Origin: CALMEH01 sp031409875 | GTDB lineage: Bacteria; Acidobacteriota; Blastocatellia; Pyrinomonadales; Pyrinomonadaceae | NCBI GenBank assembly: GCA_031409875.1 | Contig: JANNYB010000062.1 | Span: 1 to 64,000, forward strand | Direction of reading: 5' to 3' | DNA length: 64,000 nt | Shown here: piece by piece, positions 18,554 through 27,514 of the stretch | Layout of the letters: each line of letters begins with the position of its first letter | How positions within the stretch are numbered: the first letter of the stretch is position 1 | Notes under the pieces: model-generated | What the model saw: the letters and a program-made list of their open reading frames with translations, nothing else | Database searches by the model: none | Told to the model about the DNA's origin: nothing | Position numbers and translations under genes: made by a program

Positions 18554-19135
18554 ATGAGAAATAACATCAAAATCATACCGTTCGTTTTCTTGTGTCTTGT
18601 CTGTTTTGGCGGTTGCAGCGGTGTGAGCTATTCCTACGTTGATGAAAATTCCACGGGTAATTTTGCGACGAAAGTTCCTGTCGGTTCGACCACCGCCGGT
18701 TTTGAGTTTGCAGTTGTAACAAACAATGCGCTGCCGTTAATTGAAAGCGATTTTCCGACAATCTCCGTCTATTACAGTTCAAATGTGGGCGCGGCTGATA
18801 AATTAAAAAAACTCGATGTCAGATTGTTTGTTGACGAAAAGGAAATCACCGCGGACGAGACGGATTATTCCGCCTCTCATTTTAATCAAACAATCACGAT
18901 TTCAGAGGCGGAATGCTGTGAAAACTTAGGCAAAAAACTCCAAATCGGCAAGCAGAAATCCGACTGGGATTATCCTTTTGGAGTGCATATTATCAAGAAA
19001 TACAAGTCGTTAAAAATGCTGCCGCCGCAAATTACGGTCGTGATGTCGGCAACCACCGATAAGGGAACAGTTGAAGCAACCAAAAAACTGAATCTGAAAT
19101 CATACAAAGACAGCAGTTTTATCCGCGTTCATTAA
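18554..19135 (+). CDS. Predicted lipoprotein, unknown function
   Basis: The product is 193 aa. The hydrophobic leader MRNNIKIIPFVFLCLVCFGG is followed by a lipobox-like FGGC, giving lipidation at Cys22. The mature part is beta-rich (STTAGFEFAVVTNNALPLIE, ISVYYSSNVGAADKLKKLDV). ATG at 18554 is preferred to GTG at 18533 because it makes a proper leader. It lies 63 bases after the FG-GAP gene and may share its transcript. The final codons run to the edge of a MITE that starts at 19137, so the C-terminus is close to, but not altered by, the element. Confidence 0.6.
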   Translation: MRNNIKIIPFVFLCLVCFGGCSGVSYSYVDENSTGNFATKVPVGSTTAGFEFAVVTNNALPLIESDFPTISVYYSSNVGAADKLKKLDVRLFVDEKEITADETDYSASHFNQTITISEAECCENLGKKLQIGKQKSDWDYPFGVHIIKKYKSLKMLPPQITVVMSATTDKGTVEATKKLNLKSYKDSSFIRVH

Positions 19136-19136
19136 A

Positions 19137-19292
19137 AATGCGAATCAGTAGTTGAAAATTTAGCAACCGACTTAAATTCTTTCTTTGCGTGCTTTGCGTC
19201 TTTGGGGGAGACCGAACTTTCCCGCAAAGACGCAAAGCACGCAAAGAAAAACCGAGTTATTCCAACATTTATTTCAACTACTGATTCGCATT
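19137..19292. mobile_element. 156-bp palindrome with perfect 21-bp ends and a nested GCAAAG-word hairpin
   Basis: The ends 19137-19157 and 19272-19292 are exact complements (AATGCGAATCAGTAGTTGAA...). The loop contains a second hairpin of ACGCAAAG-type words (CTTTGCGTGCTTTGCGTCTT against AAAGACGCAAAGCACGCAAA). MITE-like, non-coding. With the promoter region of the next gene it accounts for the whole gap 19136-19357. Confidence 0.85.
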
Positions 19293-19357
19293 AAAACATA
19301 GAGCAAAGAACAAAGATTAAATCGTTCAAAACACAGAGTTTTTAAGGAGTAAAAATT

Positions 19358-19954
19358 ATGAAGAAATATTTATTGGGCGCGTTGGTATTGGCTTTTTGCA
19401 GCATCGTTTTAGCGCAGACGATAAAAGACGGAGATTATCCGAATGTCGAGCCGTTTATGCAATTCTGGACGAAATTGCAAGATAAAATTAAGACGGGCAA
19501 GGTTGATTTGAGCAAAAATTACGACATCAGAATCCAAACGAATTTTTCCGAAAAAAAGGTTTCCAAAGGCGATTTAAAGTTTTATATTAACGAAAACTCG
19601 CCGGAAATGTTGGAACTTTTAAAGGAATTCTCGACGGCGGTTGATGACAGCAATTTGTTGAAAGTCGTCGCTTTGGACAGCTTAAATGAAGACATTACGA
19701 GCGCGGATTTACAAATCAAGTTCGATGAAACGGATGTGCATTTTAAAGTCGCTGTAAAATCCAATTCGGAAATATCGGCGCAAAATATCGCTTCGCGTTT
19801 CCGGCTGATTTTCGGTTTGACGGCACGGATTGTCGAAGAAAATCCGGAAGAAGAATTTTACAAAAACGCCGTCATTACTACGGAAAAAGAGCAAGTTTTT
19901 GTTCACGGCAAAATTTCGCGGGCGAATCTCCAACAGTTTCTGAACAATTTATAA
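19358..19954 (+). CDS. Exported protein of unknown function
   Basis: The product is 198 aa with a signal peptide (MKKYLLGALVLAFCSIVLAQ) and a strong ribosome site AAGGAG nine bases before the ATG. The mature domain is mixed alpha/beta with many charged residues (IKTGKVDLSKNYDIRIQTNF, ENPEEEFYKNAVITTEKEQV). No enzyme motif is seen. It stands alone between a MITE and gnd. Family not recognised. Confidence 0.6.
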   Translation: MKKYLLGALVLAFCSIVLAQTIKDGDYPNVEPFMQFWTKLQDKIKTGKVDLSKNYDIRIQTNFSEKKVSKGDLKFYINENSPEMLELLKEFSTAVDDSNLLKVVALDSLNEDITSADLQIKFDETDVHFKVAVKSNSEISAQNIASRFRLIFGLTARIVEENPEEEFYKNAVITTEKEQVFVHGKISRANLQQFLNNL

Positions 19955-20032
19955 CTCGCAATATATGGGTGAGTGAATATTTGAAGAGAATAAAATTTGC
20001 CGTCAGTTGTGGTAAGCTATAAGTTAAAAACT

Positions 20033-21442
20033 ATGGCAAAAGCACAATTTGGAATGATTGGACTCGGAACGATGGGCAGAAATTTTCTGCTGAATGTCGC
20101 GGAAAAAGGTTTTTCGGGCGTTGGTTATGATTTGGACGAATCAAAACGCCAACTTTTATTGGAAGAAGGCAAAGATTTTAACCTTCAAACGGCGGAAAAT
20201 TTAGCGGAATTTCTTGATAAACTCGAATCGCCGCGCAAAATTATGATTCTTGTTCCGGCGAATGTCGTTGATTTTGTGATTAACGATTTGTTGGCAATTT
20301 TAGACAAAGGCGACATCGTAATTGACGGCGGAAATTCGCATTTTCCCGACACCGAGCGACGCGAAAAGTTGTTGAGCGACAACGGTTTAGAGTTTCTCGG
20401 CGTTGGCGTTTCCGGCGGCGAAGAAGGCGCACGACACGGCGCGAGCATTATGATCGGCGGCAAAGCGGAAATCTACGCGCACGTCCGCGAAATTCTCGAA
20501 GCCGCGTCTGCCAAAATTGGCGATGAGCCTTGCGCGGCGCACGTTGGAAATTCATCGGCAGGTCATTTTGTCAAAATGGTTCACAACGGCATCGAATACG
20601 GCTTGATGCAACTTATCGCCGAAACTTACGATATTTTAAAAAACGGTTTTGAGTTTGAAGACGACGAAATCAGCGAGATTTTTGCCGATTGGAACGAAGG
20701 CGAACTCAATTCGTTTTTGGTGGAAATTACGGCGACAGTTTTGAAGAAAAAAGACGCAGAAACAGGTAAAAACTTAGTCGAAATGATTCTCGACACCGCC
20801 GGACAAAAAGGCACGGGAAAATGGACTTCGCAAGCTGCAATGGATTTCGGCGTGCCGATTCCGACGATTGATTCGGCGGTAACAATGCGCCAAATTTCAG
20901 CGATGAAAGCTGAACGAAAAACGGCGAACGAAATTCTCGGCACACGCGCTTTTGAAGGCAAAGATTTTCGTAAATTGATGACTGTCAACGCTTTAAAGAG
21001 CGGTTTGTTGGCAAGTTTTATTATCACTTACGCGCAAGGTTTAGAATTGCTGAGAGTTGCGTCTATTGAGAAAAATTATGGAATTGATTTAACCGAAGTC
21101 GCGAAAATTTGGCGCGGCGGTTGCATCATTCGCGCTACTTTGCTTGAAGATATTCGCGCCGCTTTTGCAAAAAATCCGAACCTTTCCAACATATTATTGG
21201 ACGAAAAATTCGCCGAACAATTAAAGGGAAGTTGGGCAGAATTGTTAAAAGTCTGCATCACCGCGCCGACAACTGCTTTGCCTGCAATGGCTTATAGCGC
21301 GTCGTTAAATTATTTCAACGCCTATCGCAAAGAAAGATTGCCCGCCAACGTAATCCAAGCCCAACGCGATTTTTTCGGAGCGCACACTTATCAACGCATT
21401 GATAAAGAAGGAACTTTCCACACGCCGGATTGGGAGAAATAA
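20033..21442 (+). CDS. gnd: 6-phosphogluconate dehydrogenase, decarboxylating
   Basis: The product is 469 aa, the normal length of the long form. The NADP-binding Rossmann motif is GMIGLGTMGRN (residues 7-17), and VIDGGNSHFPDTERR and GVGVSGGEEGARHGASIM carry substrate contacts. The catalytic segment is GHFVKMVHNGIEYGLMQLIA (Lys and His/Asn), and the C-terminal R-I-D dimer tail lies in FFGAHTYQRID. It oxidises 6-phosphogluconate to ribulose-5-phosphate and CO2 in the pentose phosphate pathway. ATG at 20033 is chosen because MAKAQFGMIGLG is the conserved N-terminus; the frame extends upstream to 19997 without homology. Four tandem heptamers separate it from the next gene. Confidence 0.95.
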   Translation: MAKAQFGMIGLGTMGRNFLLNVAEKGFSGVGYDLDESKRQLLLEEGKDFNLQTAENLAEFLDKLESPRKIMILVPANVVDFVINDLLAILDKGDIVIDGGNSHFPDTERREKLLSDNGLEFLGVGVSGGEEGARHGASIMIGGKAEIYAHVREILEAASAKIGDEPCAAHVGNSSAGHFVKMVHNGIEYGLMQLIAETYDILKNGFEFEDDEISEIFADWNEGELNSFLVEITATVLKKKDAETGKNLVEMILDTAGQKGTGKWTSQAAMDFGVPIPTIDSAVTMRQISAMKAERKTANEILGTRAFEGKDFRKLMTVNALKSGLLASFIITYAQGLELLRVASIEKNYGIDLTEVAKIWRGGCIIRATLLEDIRAAFAKNPNLSNILLDEKFAEQLKGSWAELLKVCITAPTTALPAMAYSASLNYFNAYRKERLPANVIQAQRDFFGAHTYQRIDKEGTFHTPDWEK

Positions 21443-21470
21443 GTAAAAAGTAAAAAGTAAAAAGTAAAAA
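21443..21470 (+). repeat. Four tandem GTAAAAA heptamers filling the gap after gnd
   Basis: Exactly four GTAAAAA units run from the base after the gnd stop to 2 bases before the next ATG at 21473. There is no inverted partner, so this is a single-arm relative of the heptamer palindromes. It leaves no standard ribosome site for the downstream gene. Confidence 0.9.
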
Positions 21471-21472
21471 TT

Positions 21473-21814
21473 ATGAGTAAAACAACTAAAATATCTTTGT
21501 TTGGCGGATTGATTTTAATCGCTTTTATGCTTATGCAATTCAAATATCATTCTGATATTGATGCAAATTTTAATGAATTTCAAAGCAAAAGATATGAAAT
21601 CGTTAAAAATCAATTTATCTCAAAGGAAATTTCAGAATATCAATCACATTTAATTGCCAACGCAATCAGAGATGAAACCTCTATGCTGAAATCTACCGTT
21701 TTTTCAGTCTTTTTGATGCAATCGTATTTCACAGCAATGATTGGAATAGTTTTGATAATGTTAATAGGTTATGCCATCAAGAAAGATAAAAACGTCGAAG
21801 ATTTGGATAAATAA
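21473..21814 (+). CDS. Small two-span membrane protein, unknown function
   Basis: The product is 113 aa. An N-terminal span (ISLFGGLILIAFMLMQF), a charged periplasmic-type helix (IDANFNEFQSKRYEIVKNQF) and a C-terminal span (YFTAMIGIVLIMLIGYAI) are followed by a short charged tail. It follows gnd after 30 bases of repeat and may be cotranscribed. More AT-rich than its neighbours. Not recognised. Confidence 0.55.
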   Translation: MSKTTKISLFGGLILIAFMLMQFKYHSDIDANFNEFQSKRYEIVKNQFISKEISEYQSHLIANAIRDETSMLKSTVFSVFLMQSYFTAMIGIVLIMLIGYAIKKDKNVEDLDK

Positions 21815-21816
21815 AG

Positions 21817-22404
21817 CTATATAATTTTAAGTAAATCAAAATCAGTTCGATAATTGACGTTAAAAAATATATCTTTATCGGTTTCGGTGGTTAATTTTGC
21901 TTGGTCAATGTAGCGCGGAAATAGTAATTCGAGAAAGTCTTTAACCGAAGCCGAATCGTTGTAGTTGAGAAGTTTTTCGAGCGTTGGTAAGCAAAATTTT
22001 CCGCGATAAATGGCGCAAAGCGGTTGCGGTCGTGAGTCGATTTGACGCGGGACGACAGCGAGATATTTGTTTGAAACAAGCGCGATTTTTTGGAGATTTT
22101 CAATCGCTTCGGTTGTTACGAAAGGCAAATCAACCGCGAGAATTACGGCAAATTTCGCTTTGCAATTTTTCAAAGCGGCGTGAATTCCGCCGAGTGCGCC
22201 GCGATTCGGGTAAATGTCGCGGACGATTTTGCAATCATTTTCGATGTTTTGCGTTTGATTGAGAACGATTTTCACCGATTCGCAAGTTTTTGAAAGCGTT
22301 TTGACGGCACGCTGCAAAAAACTTTCGCCGCCGATTTCGAGCGCAAATTTGTCTGCGCCCATCCGCGAAGATTTTCCTCCGACTAAAATAAATCCTTCAA
22401 ACAT
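21817..22404 (-). CDS. mobA: Molybdenum cofactor guanylyltransferase
   Basis: The product is 195 aa. The start MFEGFILVGGKSSRMGADKF carries the nucleotidyltransferase loop GGxSxRMGxDK. AVDLPFVTTEAI matches the metal/GTP-binding DxP segment. It transfers GMP to molybdopterin to make the MGD form used by enzymes like the oxidoreductase encoded just upstream on the same strand. ATG at 22404 is used; the longer frame runs into a palindrome. It completes a fdhD - oxidoreductase - mobA order that makes a coherent Mo-enzyme locus. Confidence 0.85.
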   Translation of the reverse strand: MFEGFILVGGKSSRMGADKFALEIGGESFLQRAVKTLSKTCESVKIVLNQTQNIENDCKIVRDIYPNRGALGGIHAALKNCKAKFAVILAVDLPFVTTEAIENLQKIALVSNKYLAVVPRQIDSRPQPLCAIYRGKFCLPTLEKLLNYNDSASVKDFLELLFPRYIDQAKLTTETDKDIFFNVNYRTDFDLLKII

Positions 22405-22411
22405 ATTTTTT

Positions 22412-22493
22412 TTGAACCGCGAAACACGCGAAAAAACGCTAAAAAAAATTCTTAAACTTTTCGCGCTTTTTCGCGCTTTTCGCGGTTTAAAAT
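22412..22493. repeat. Inverted repeat of GCGAAA words
   Basis: AACCGCGAAACACGCGAAAA on the left pairs with TTTTCGCGCTTTTCGCGGTT on the right. The stop codon of the oxidoreductase (22487-22489) is inside the right arm. Same style as the palindromes at 26336 and 45752. Confidence 0.85.
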
Positions 22494-24820
22494 TTTCCGG
22501 CAAAAGTCTTTTCGCCGTTGTGCAGATGCGGCGCGATTGTGATTTTTACTAATTTCGAGGTCGGGCAATTACTTTTTTCCGCGACGCTTTCGATTGGGAC
22601 GAGCGGATTTGCTTCGGGAAAATATGTTGCCGCGCAATCTTTCGGAATCGGATATTTTACGACGATAAAACTTTCCACGCGGCGCGTTTTGCCGTTGAAA
22701 AAACTTGTAATATCAACGACTTCGCCTTGTTTCAGATTTCTCCGGTTAATGTCCGTTTCGTTCATTAAAATCACACGGCGCGAACCTTTGATGCCGCGAT
22801 AACGGTCATTATCGGCATAAATTGTCGTGTTAAATTGGTCGTGCGAGCGAATTGTCGTCATCAAAAGTTCGTCCGGTTCGAGCGTGATTTTTTCCATCGC
22901 CGAAGCGGTAAATTTAGCTTTGCCCGAATCTGTCGGAAAAATTCCTTCGCGCGGCGGATTCGGCATATAAAAACCGCCGTCTTCGCGCACTTTTTGATTG
23001 TAATTTTCGCAACCTGCGACAACGTGCGAAATTGCATCACGAATCGTGTCATAATCGTTTGTAAATCGTTCCCAATCAACCGTAACTTTATTTTTCAGAA
23101 CAGCTTGCGTGAGTTTTGCGACAATCCAAGTTTCGCTTCGCAGATGTTCGCTTGCCGGTTCTAAAATGCCTTTCGACATCTGCACGTTGAGCATCGTGCT
23201 TTCGGTTGAAACGAATTGTTCTTTACTGCCGGTTTTATCAATTTCGGTTCTGCCCAAACACGGTAAAATCAGCGATTTTTTGCCCGTTACAAGCGCGGTT
23301 CTATTTAATTTCGTGATGACTTGCGCCGTCAAATTGCAATTTCGCAATGAACGGGAAGTAAATTCGGTGTCGGGCGTTGCCGAAACGAAATTTCCGCCCA
23401 ACGCAAAGAAAACTTTTGCGCGTCCGTCGTGCATTGCTTTTATCGAATTTACCGTATCAAAACCGTCTTTTTGCGGCGGTTTGAAGTGAAATTCTTTTTC
23501 CAAATTTTCACGAAATTTCGGATTCATCTTTTCCCAAATTCCCATCGAGCGGTCGCCTTGCACGTTTGAATGTCCGCGCACGGGACACAAACCTGCGCCT
23601 TGTCGTCCGATTTGTCCGCGCAAAAAATGCAGATTTGCAATATCTTGGACGGTTGCAACGGCTTGTTTGTGTTGCGTAACGCCCATTGCCCAACAAGTTA
23701 TCACGCGATTCGAGTTCAAATAAATTTCGGCAACTTGTTCGATGTTTGCGAGCGATAAACCGCTTTGCTCAAAAATATCTTCCCACGCGGTTGATTCCAA
23801 AACGGCGATAAAATCTTGATAATTTTCGGTTTTCGCATTGATAAACTCGTAATCGAAAAGCGGTTGCGGACTTTTCTTTTCGCGTTCGACTAGAATTTTC
23901 ATTACACCTTTCAAAAAAGCCATATCGCCGCCGATGCGTATTGGAAGATGAATGTCGGCAATCTGCTTTGTTTCGCCGTGAAGAATTGCCAACGGAAACT
24001 GCCAAAAATGTTCGTAATGCTCAGGATTCGGATTGATAAAATTCAAAAGTCCGGCTTCGGGCAAAGGATTTACAGCGATAATTTTTGCGCCGTTTTCCTT
24101 TGCTTTTTGCAAAGACGACAACATTCGCGGCGCGTTCGTGCCGGGATTTTGTCCGATAATTATTATCAAATCCGTGTTTTCCAAATCTTCGAGCCGCACG
24201 GTTGCTTTGCCGAGTCCGATTGATTCGCTCAATCCAACCGACGTTGATTCGTGGCACATATTCGAGCAGTCGGGCAAATTATTCGTCCCGAATTGACGCA
24301 CGAAAAGTTGATACAAAAACGCGGCTTCGTTTGAAGTTCTGCCGGAAGTGTAAAAAACGGCTTCGTTCGGCGAATCGAGCGCGTTTAATTCTTCCGATAA
24401 AATGTGAAACGCTTTTTCCCAAGTAATTGATTGATAATTAGTTGCGCCTTCGTCTAAAAAAACGGGTTCGGTAATTCTGCCTTGCGAATTGAGCCAACGG
24501 TCGGATTGTTCGGATAATTCTGCAACGCTGTATTTTGCAAAAAAATCGGGCGTAACGCGCCCTTTGTCGGCTTCGTCGGCGATTGCTTTTGCGCCGTTTT
24601 CGCAAAATTCGGCAGTCGTGCGTTCGCCGTCAGGATCAGCCCAAGCGCACGAATTGCAGTCAATTCCGCCTTTTTGGTTGAGTGCCAGCATCAATTTCGT
24701 GCCGCGAACTGCGCCGGATTTTTTGAAAAGTTCTTTTGTCGTGCTGAGAATCGAAGTAAATCCGGCGGCAGTATCTTTGACTTCGCCGACTTTGAGATTT
24801 TTTAGATTTTTATCTTTCAT
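22487..24820 (-). CDS. FdhF/YdeP-family molybdopterin oxidoreductase
   Basis: The product is 777 aa, the size of the YdeP-like subfamily. The N-terminal region has GGIDCNSCAWADPDG in place of the four-cysteine 4Fe-4S loop of classical FdhF. ITWEKAFHILSEELNAL, FYTSGRTSNEAAFLYQLFVR and the MGD-binding DLIIIIGQNPGTNAPRMLSS follow. Late sections (LLMTTIRSHDQFNTTIYADN, RGIKGSRRVILMNETDINRR, GEVVDITSF) match the C-terminal dinucleotide-binding barrel. It is cytoplasmic, with no Tat signal. The substrate of this subfamily is uncertain; formate dehydrogenase activity should not be assumed. The flanking fdhD and mobA genes would sulfurate and guanylate its cofactor. Confidence 0.88.
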   Translation of the reverse strand: MKDKNLKNLKVGEVKDTAAGFTSILSTTKELFKKSGAVRGTKLMLALNQKGGIDCNSCAWADPDGERTTAEFCENGAKAIADEADKGRVTPDFFAKYSVAELSEQSDRWLNSQGRITEPVFLDEGATNYQSITWEKAFHILSEELNALDSPNEAVFYTSGRTSNEAAFLYQLFVRQFGTNNLPDCSNMCHESTSVGLSESIGLGKATVRLEDLENTDLIIIIGQNPGTNAPRMLSSLQKAKENGAKIIAVNPLPEAGLLNFINPNPEHYEHFWQFPLAILHGETKQIADIHLPIRIGGDMAFLKGVMKILVEREKKSPQPLFDYEFINAKTENYQDFIAVLESTAWEDIFEQSGLSLANIEQVAEIYLNSNRVITCWAMGVTQHKQAVATVQDIANLHFLRGQIGRQGAGLCPVRGHSNVQGDRSMGIWEKMNPKFRENLEKEFHFKPPQKDGFDTVNSIKAMHDGRAKVFFALGGNFVSATPDTEFTSRSLRNCNLTAQVITKLNRTALVTGKKSLILPCLGRTEIDKTGSKEQFVSTESTMLNVQMSKGILEPASEHLRSETWIVAKLTQAVLKNKVTVDWERFTNDYDTIRDAISHVVAGCENYNQKVREDGGFYMPNPPREGIFPTDSGKAKFTASAMEKITLEPDELLMTTIRSHDQFNTTIYADNDRYRGIKGSRRVILMNETDINRRNLKQGEVVDITSFFNGKTRRVESFIVVKYPIPKDCAATYFPEANPLVPIESVAEKSNCPTSKLVKITIAPHLHNGEKTFAGKF

Positions 24821-24906
24821 AAATTCCAGATTTCAAATTCCAGATTTCAGATTTCAGATTCAAGATTCAAGATTTCAGGTTTGGAATTTGGAATTTGGAA
24901 TCTGGA
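24821..24906. repeat. CAGATTT-word palindrome, copy 1, translated into FdhD
   Basis: CAGATTT/AAGATTC tandem words (24826-24878) face GGAATTTGGAATTTGGAATC on the right. It starts right at the ATG of the oxidoreductase gene and covers the last ~20 codons of fdhD. Sister copies are at 27296 and 56387. Confidence 0.85.
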
Positions 24907-25746
24907 ATTATAAACATTAAACCTGTTTTCCCGCACGAAACCAAGCAAAGTAAGATTGAATTTTTTTGCGGCTTCGACCGCCAAACTCGAAGGCGCACCG
25001 ACGGCGCAAATTACCGGAATTTGTGCCATTACCGCTTTTTGCACAAGTTCAAACGAAGCGCGTCCGCTCAGGAAAAGAATCTTTTCGGAAAGCGGTAAAT
25101 TGTTTGCTAAAAATTGTTTGCCGATCAATTTATCAACTGCGTTGTGTCGTCCGACATCTTCTTTTGCATCAATCAAATTTCCCGAAAAATCAAAAAGCGC
25201 GGCGGCGTGAAGTCCGCCGGTTTCATCGAAAATTGTTTGTGATTGGCGCAATTTTTCCGGTAATTCGTGAATGATTTCGGCTGAAATTTTTATCGTATTA
25301 TTTTGCAAAATCGGTTTTGCGCCCGCAATTTGCAAGGCTTCGAGCGAAGATTTTCCGCACACGCCGCAACTTGAGGTCGTGTAAAAATTTCGCGCCAGCT
25401 TTTCAAAATCAATCACGACATTTTCAGCCAAATCAACGCGAATCGTGTTTTGATTATTCGGAAATTTGCCACAATGTTTGATTGATTTTATTTGATTTTT
25501 CGATTCTAAAATTCCTTCAGTGAACAAAAAACCGGCGGCGAGTTCTGCGTCTGCATCGGGCGTTCGCATCGTGATTGAAATTGCTTTGTGTGTAAATTTG
25601 CCGTTTTCCGTAAAACCGATGCGGATTTCGAGCGGCTCTTCGACGGCGAGTGTGTCTGTTTCAAATTCGGAAATCGAATCGGAATTGACGCGGCGAATAA
25701 GAAAATCCGCTTTTTGTCCGAAAGTTTTTGCCGCCGCTTTTGCCAT
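24847..25746 (-). CDS. fdhD: Formate dehydrogenase accessory sulfurtransferase FdhD
   Basis: The product is 299 aa. The central CxxC sulfur-transfer loop is SSCGVCGKSSLEAL. DETGGLHAAALFDFSGNLID and EDVGRHNAVDKLIGKQFL are family signatures, as is the FLSGRASFELVQKAVMAQIP stretch. FdhD carries sulfur from IscS to the molybdenum cofactor of formate-dehydrogenase-like enzymes. It starts the minus-strand Mo-enzyme cluster. The natural FdhD end is near LLGFVRENRFNVY; the last ~20 residues (SRFQIPNSKPEILNLESEI) are encoded by an intergenic repeat and look like an acquired tail. Confidence 0.9.
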   Translation of the reverse strand: MAKAAAKTFGQKADFLIRRVNSDSISEFETDTLAVEEPLEIRIGFTENGKFTHKAISITMRTPDADAELAAGFLFTEGILESKNQIKSIKHCGKFPNNQNTIRVDLAENVVIDFEKLARNFYTTSSCGVCGKSSLEALQIAGAKPILQNNTIKISAEIIHELPEKLRQSQTIFDETGGLHAAALFDFSGNLIDAKEDVGRHNAVDKLIGKQFLANNLPLSEKILFLSGRASFELVQKAVMAQIPVICAVGAPSSLAVEAAKKFNLTLLGFVRENRFNVYNSRFQIPNSKPEILNLESEI

Positions 25747-25779
25747 AAAAAAATTATAGCAAACAACTCGGAAGAATTC

Positions 25780-26250
25780 TCAAAAGCTAAAAATCCGCAT
25801 CATAAATTGGTCAAAACCGAAAAATGTTAATGCGATAATACCGCCGATGATAAGCCGTCCTTTCCAATTATCTTTTTTTCTGATGAGCGTGATAATTCCT
25901 GTCAAAATCAAAATAATCGGGAAGGCAAATAAAGCGGCAAAGTGTGAAACGCTGAGAAAATCGGTGTCGGAAGCCTTTTTGAAAAATTCGATGTTACCAC
26001 CGGAATTTAAGACAATCACGAGCGAAATAACGCCATAGATACTTCCGAGAATCATCAGCCATTTACCTTCGCCCGAAATATCTTCGGTTGTTTCAAAATC
26101 TTCATCGGAAACGATACATCGCGGACAAACTTCAAAACCTTGCAACGACGTAAAACCGCAAACGCCGCAGGTATAATGATGCGGCAATCTGTATTCCGTT
26201 CCGGCGTTTTCATCTTCGGTTTCCAAAATTGATAATTTTTCAGAATTCAT
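25780..26250 (-). CDS. Zinc-ribbon membrane protein
   Basis: The product is 156 aa. Two CxxC knuckles (YTCGVCGFTSLQGFEVCPRC, residues about 27-46) form a zinc ribbon. Three hydrophobic segments follow (LMILGSIYGVISLVIVL, FAALFAFPIILILTGIITLI, LIIGGIIALTFFGFDQF). ATG at 26250 is used; the longer frame to 26448 only translates a palindrome. It lies between lpxC and fdhD on the same strand. Function unknown. Confidence 0.6.
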   Translation of the reverse strand: MNSEKLSILETEDENAGTEYRLPHHYTCGVCGFTSLQGFEVCPRCIVSDEDFETTEDISGEGKWLMILGSIYGVISLVIVLNSGGNIEFFKKASDTDFLSVSHFAALFAFPIILILTGIITLIRKKDNWKGRLIIGGIIALTFFGFDQFMMRIFSF

Positions 26251-26335
26251 AAAAAAAAGACGCGGTTGATTGATTGGATTTGCATTTTTGCAGAAAATAA
26301 TCGGAATCTCGAAGATTTTGGATAAAAAAAGACTG

Positions 26336-26424
26336 TTTTGCCCACGAAACACACGAAACATACGAAAAAAAGAATTAGTGTTTTGATTTATTTTCGTGTC
26401 TTTCGTGTGTTTCGTGGGCAAAAA
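26336..26424. repeat. Inverted repeat of CACGAAA words
   Basis: GCCCACGAAACACACGAAAC pairs with GTTTCGTGTGTTTCGTGGGC-type words (right arm ends at 26419, flanked by A-runs). It lies between the lpxC stop and the zinc-ribbon gene. Confidence 0.85.
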
Positions 26425-26431
26425 ATAGTTT

Positions 26432-27283
26432 TCAAACCGCTTCAACAATTTTCCACGCGGATTCGGTTTTCAGAAGTTTGCTCATCAGCGAGGCGTGAAC
26501 GGCGTGTCCTGATTTTTGGGCGATAATTTTACCTGCAACGGGCATTCCCAAAAGTGCAAAATCGCCGATTATGTCGAGAATTTTATGGCGCACGAATTCA
26601 TCTGTGAATCGCAAAGGATTTTCGTTCAACATTCCATCAGGCGTAAGCACGATGGCGTTTTCGAGCGAACCGCCGAGCGCGAGATTGGCTTTTCTTAACA
26701 TTTCGATTTCGTGTGTGAATCCGAAAGTTCGCGCCGAAGCGATTTCGCGCCCGAATGAACCGTTTTTCATCTCGAAATAATATGTTTGACGATTGATAAA
26801 CGGATGCGGAAAATCAATCACGCACTCGATTTCAAACTTTTCCGAAGGTTCGACCGACATTTTTCTGTCGCCGTCGGCAAATTCGACTTTTTCGAGAATT
26901 TTCAAGATATGACGCGGTGAATTTTGTTCGATAATTCCGGCATTTTCAAGCAATTCGATAAAATTTTCACTCGATCCGTCCAAAATCGGAATCTCGATAT
27001 TATCGAGTTCGATAAAGCAATTATCAATGCCGAAACCGCGAAGCGCGGACAAAAGATGCTCACAAGTCGAAAGCAAAACGCCTTTGCGAAGCAAGGTTGT
27101 TGCATAACTGCAATGCGAAATATATTCGACCGAAGCCGGAATTTCAAAATTATCCAAATCCGTGCGGATAAAAATATAACCCGTATTTTCGGGCGCAGGT
27201 TTTAAACATAAATTTACTTCAACGCCGGTATGAAGCCCGATTCCAAATGTGTTTATTGATTTTGCAAGAGTTGTTTGTTTCAC
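26432..27283 (-). CDS. lpxC: UDP-3-O-acyl-N-acetylglucosamine deacetylase
   Basis: The product is 283 aa with the probable GTG start at 27283 (GTG-KQTTLAKSINTFGIGLHTG, where family homology begins). A TTG at 27307 would add codons read from a repeat and is rejected. Signatures: FGIGLHTGVEVNLCLKPAPE, the zinc-ligand segment STCEHLLSALRGFGIDNC, EIPILDGSS, and the C-terminal DFALLGMPVAGKIIAQKSGH with the second domain's metal/catalytic His cluster (VRHKILDIIGD). It commits UDP-acyl-GlcNAc to lipid A, so the host has an LPS outer membrane. Confidence 0.93.
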   Translation of the reverse strand: MKQTTLAKSINTFGIGLHTGVEVNLCLKPAPENTGYIFIRTDLDNFEIPASVEYISHCSYATTLLRKGVLLSTCEHLLSALRGFGIDNCFIELDNIEIPILDGSSENFIELLENAGIIEQNSPRHILKILEKVEFADGDRKMSVEPSEKFEIECVIDFPHPFINRQTYYFEMKNGSFGREIASARTFGFTHEIEMLRKANLALGGSLENAIVLTPDGMLNENPLRFTDEFVRHKILDIIGDFALLGMPVAGKIIAQKSGHAVHASLMSKLLKTESAWKIVEAV

Positions 27284-27295
27284 GATTCGTAAAAT

Positions 27296-27440
27296 TTCAG
27301 ATTCCAAATTCCAAATTCCAGATTTACAGTATCAAATTGCGTGCCGAATGTTGAAAATTTGCAAAATCACGATAAATACTCGATTTGGTATCTGAAATGT
27401 GGAATCTGGAATCTGAAATCTGGAATCTGGAATCTGAAAT
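27296..27440. repeat. CAGATTT-word palindrome, copy 2
   Basis: TTTCAGATTCCAAATTCCAA words near 27296-27325 face a longer right arm of GGAATCTGGAATCTGAAATC units at 27396-27440. It sits upstream of lpxC. The rest of the gap to 27514 is AT-rich with no gene. Confidence 0.8.
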
Positions 27441-27514
27441 TGTCGCATTTACGCAACAATAGTGCGGCACAATTTACTAATTACGATTTACGAATTACAA
27501 TTTAGACAACAGAT

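Noticed and set aside
22518..24920. Plus-strand ORFs of 80-143 aa opposite the oxidoreductase and fdhD
   Set aside because: Antisense shadows of well supported minus-strand genes; compositions are Arg/Phe/Ser-rich noise.
26336..26424. CACGAAA palindrome as part of a coding extension of the zinc-ribbon protein
   Set aside because: The longer frame from 26448 only translates the palindrome (PTKHTKDTK); the ATG at 26250 starts real sequence.
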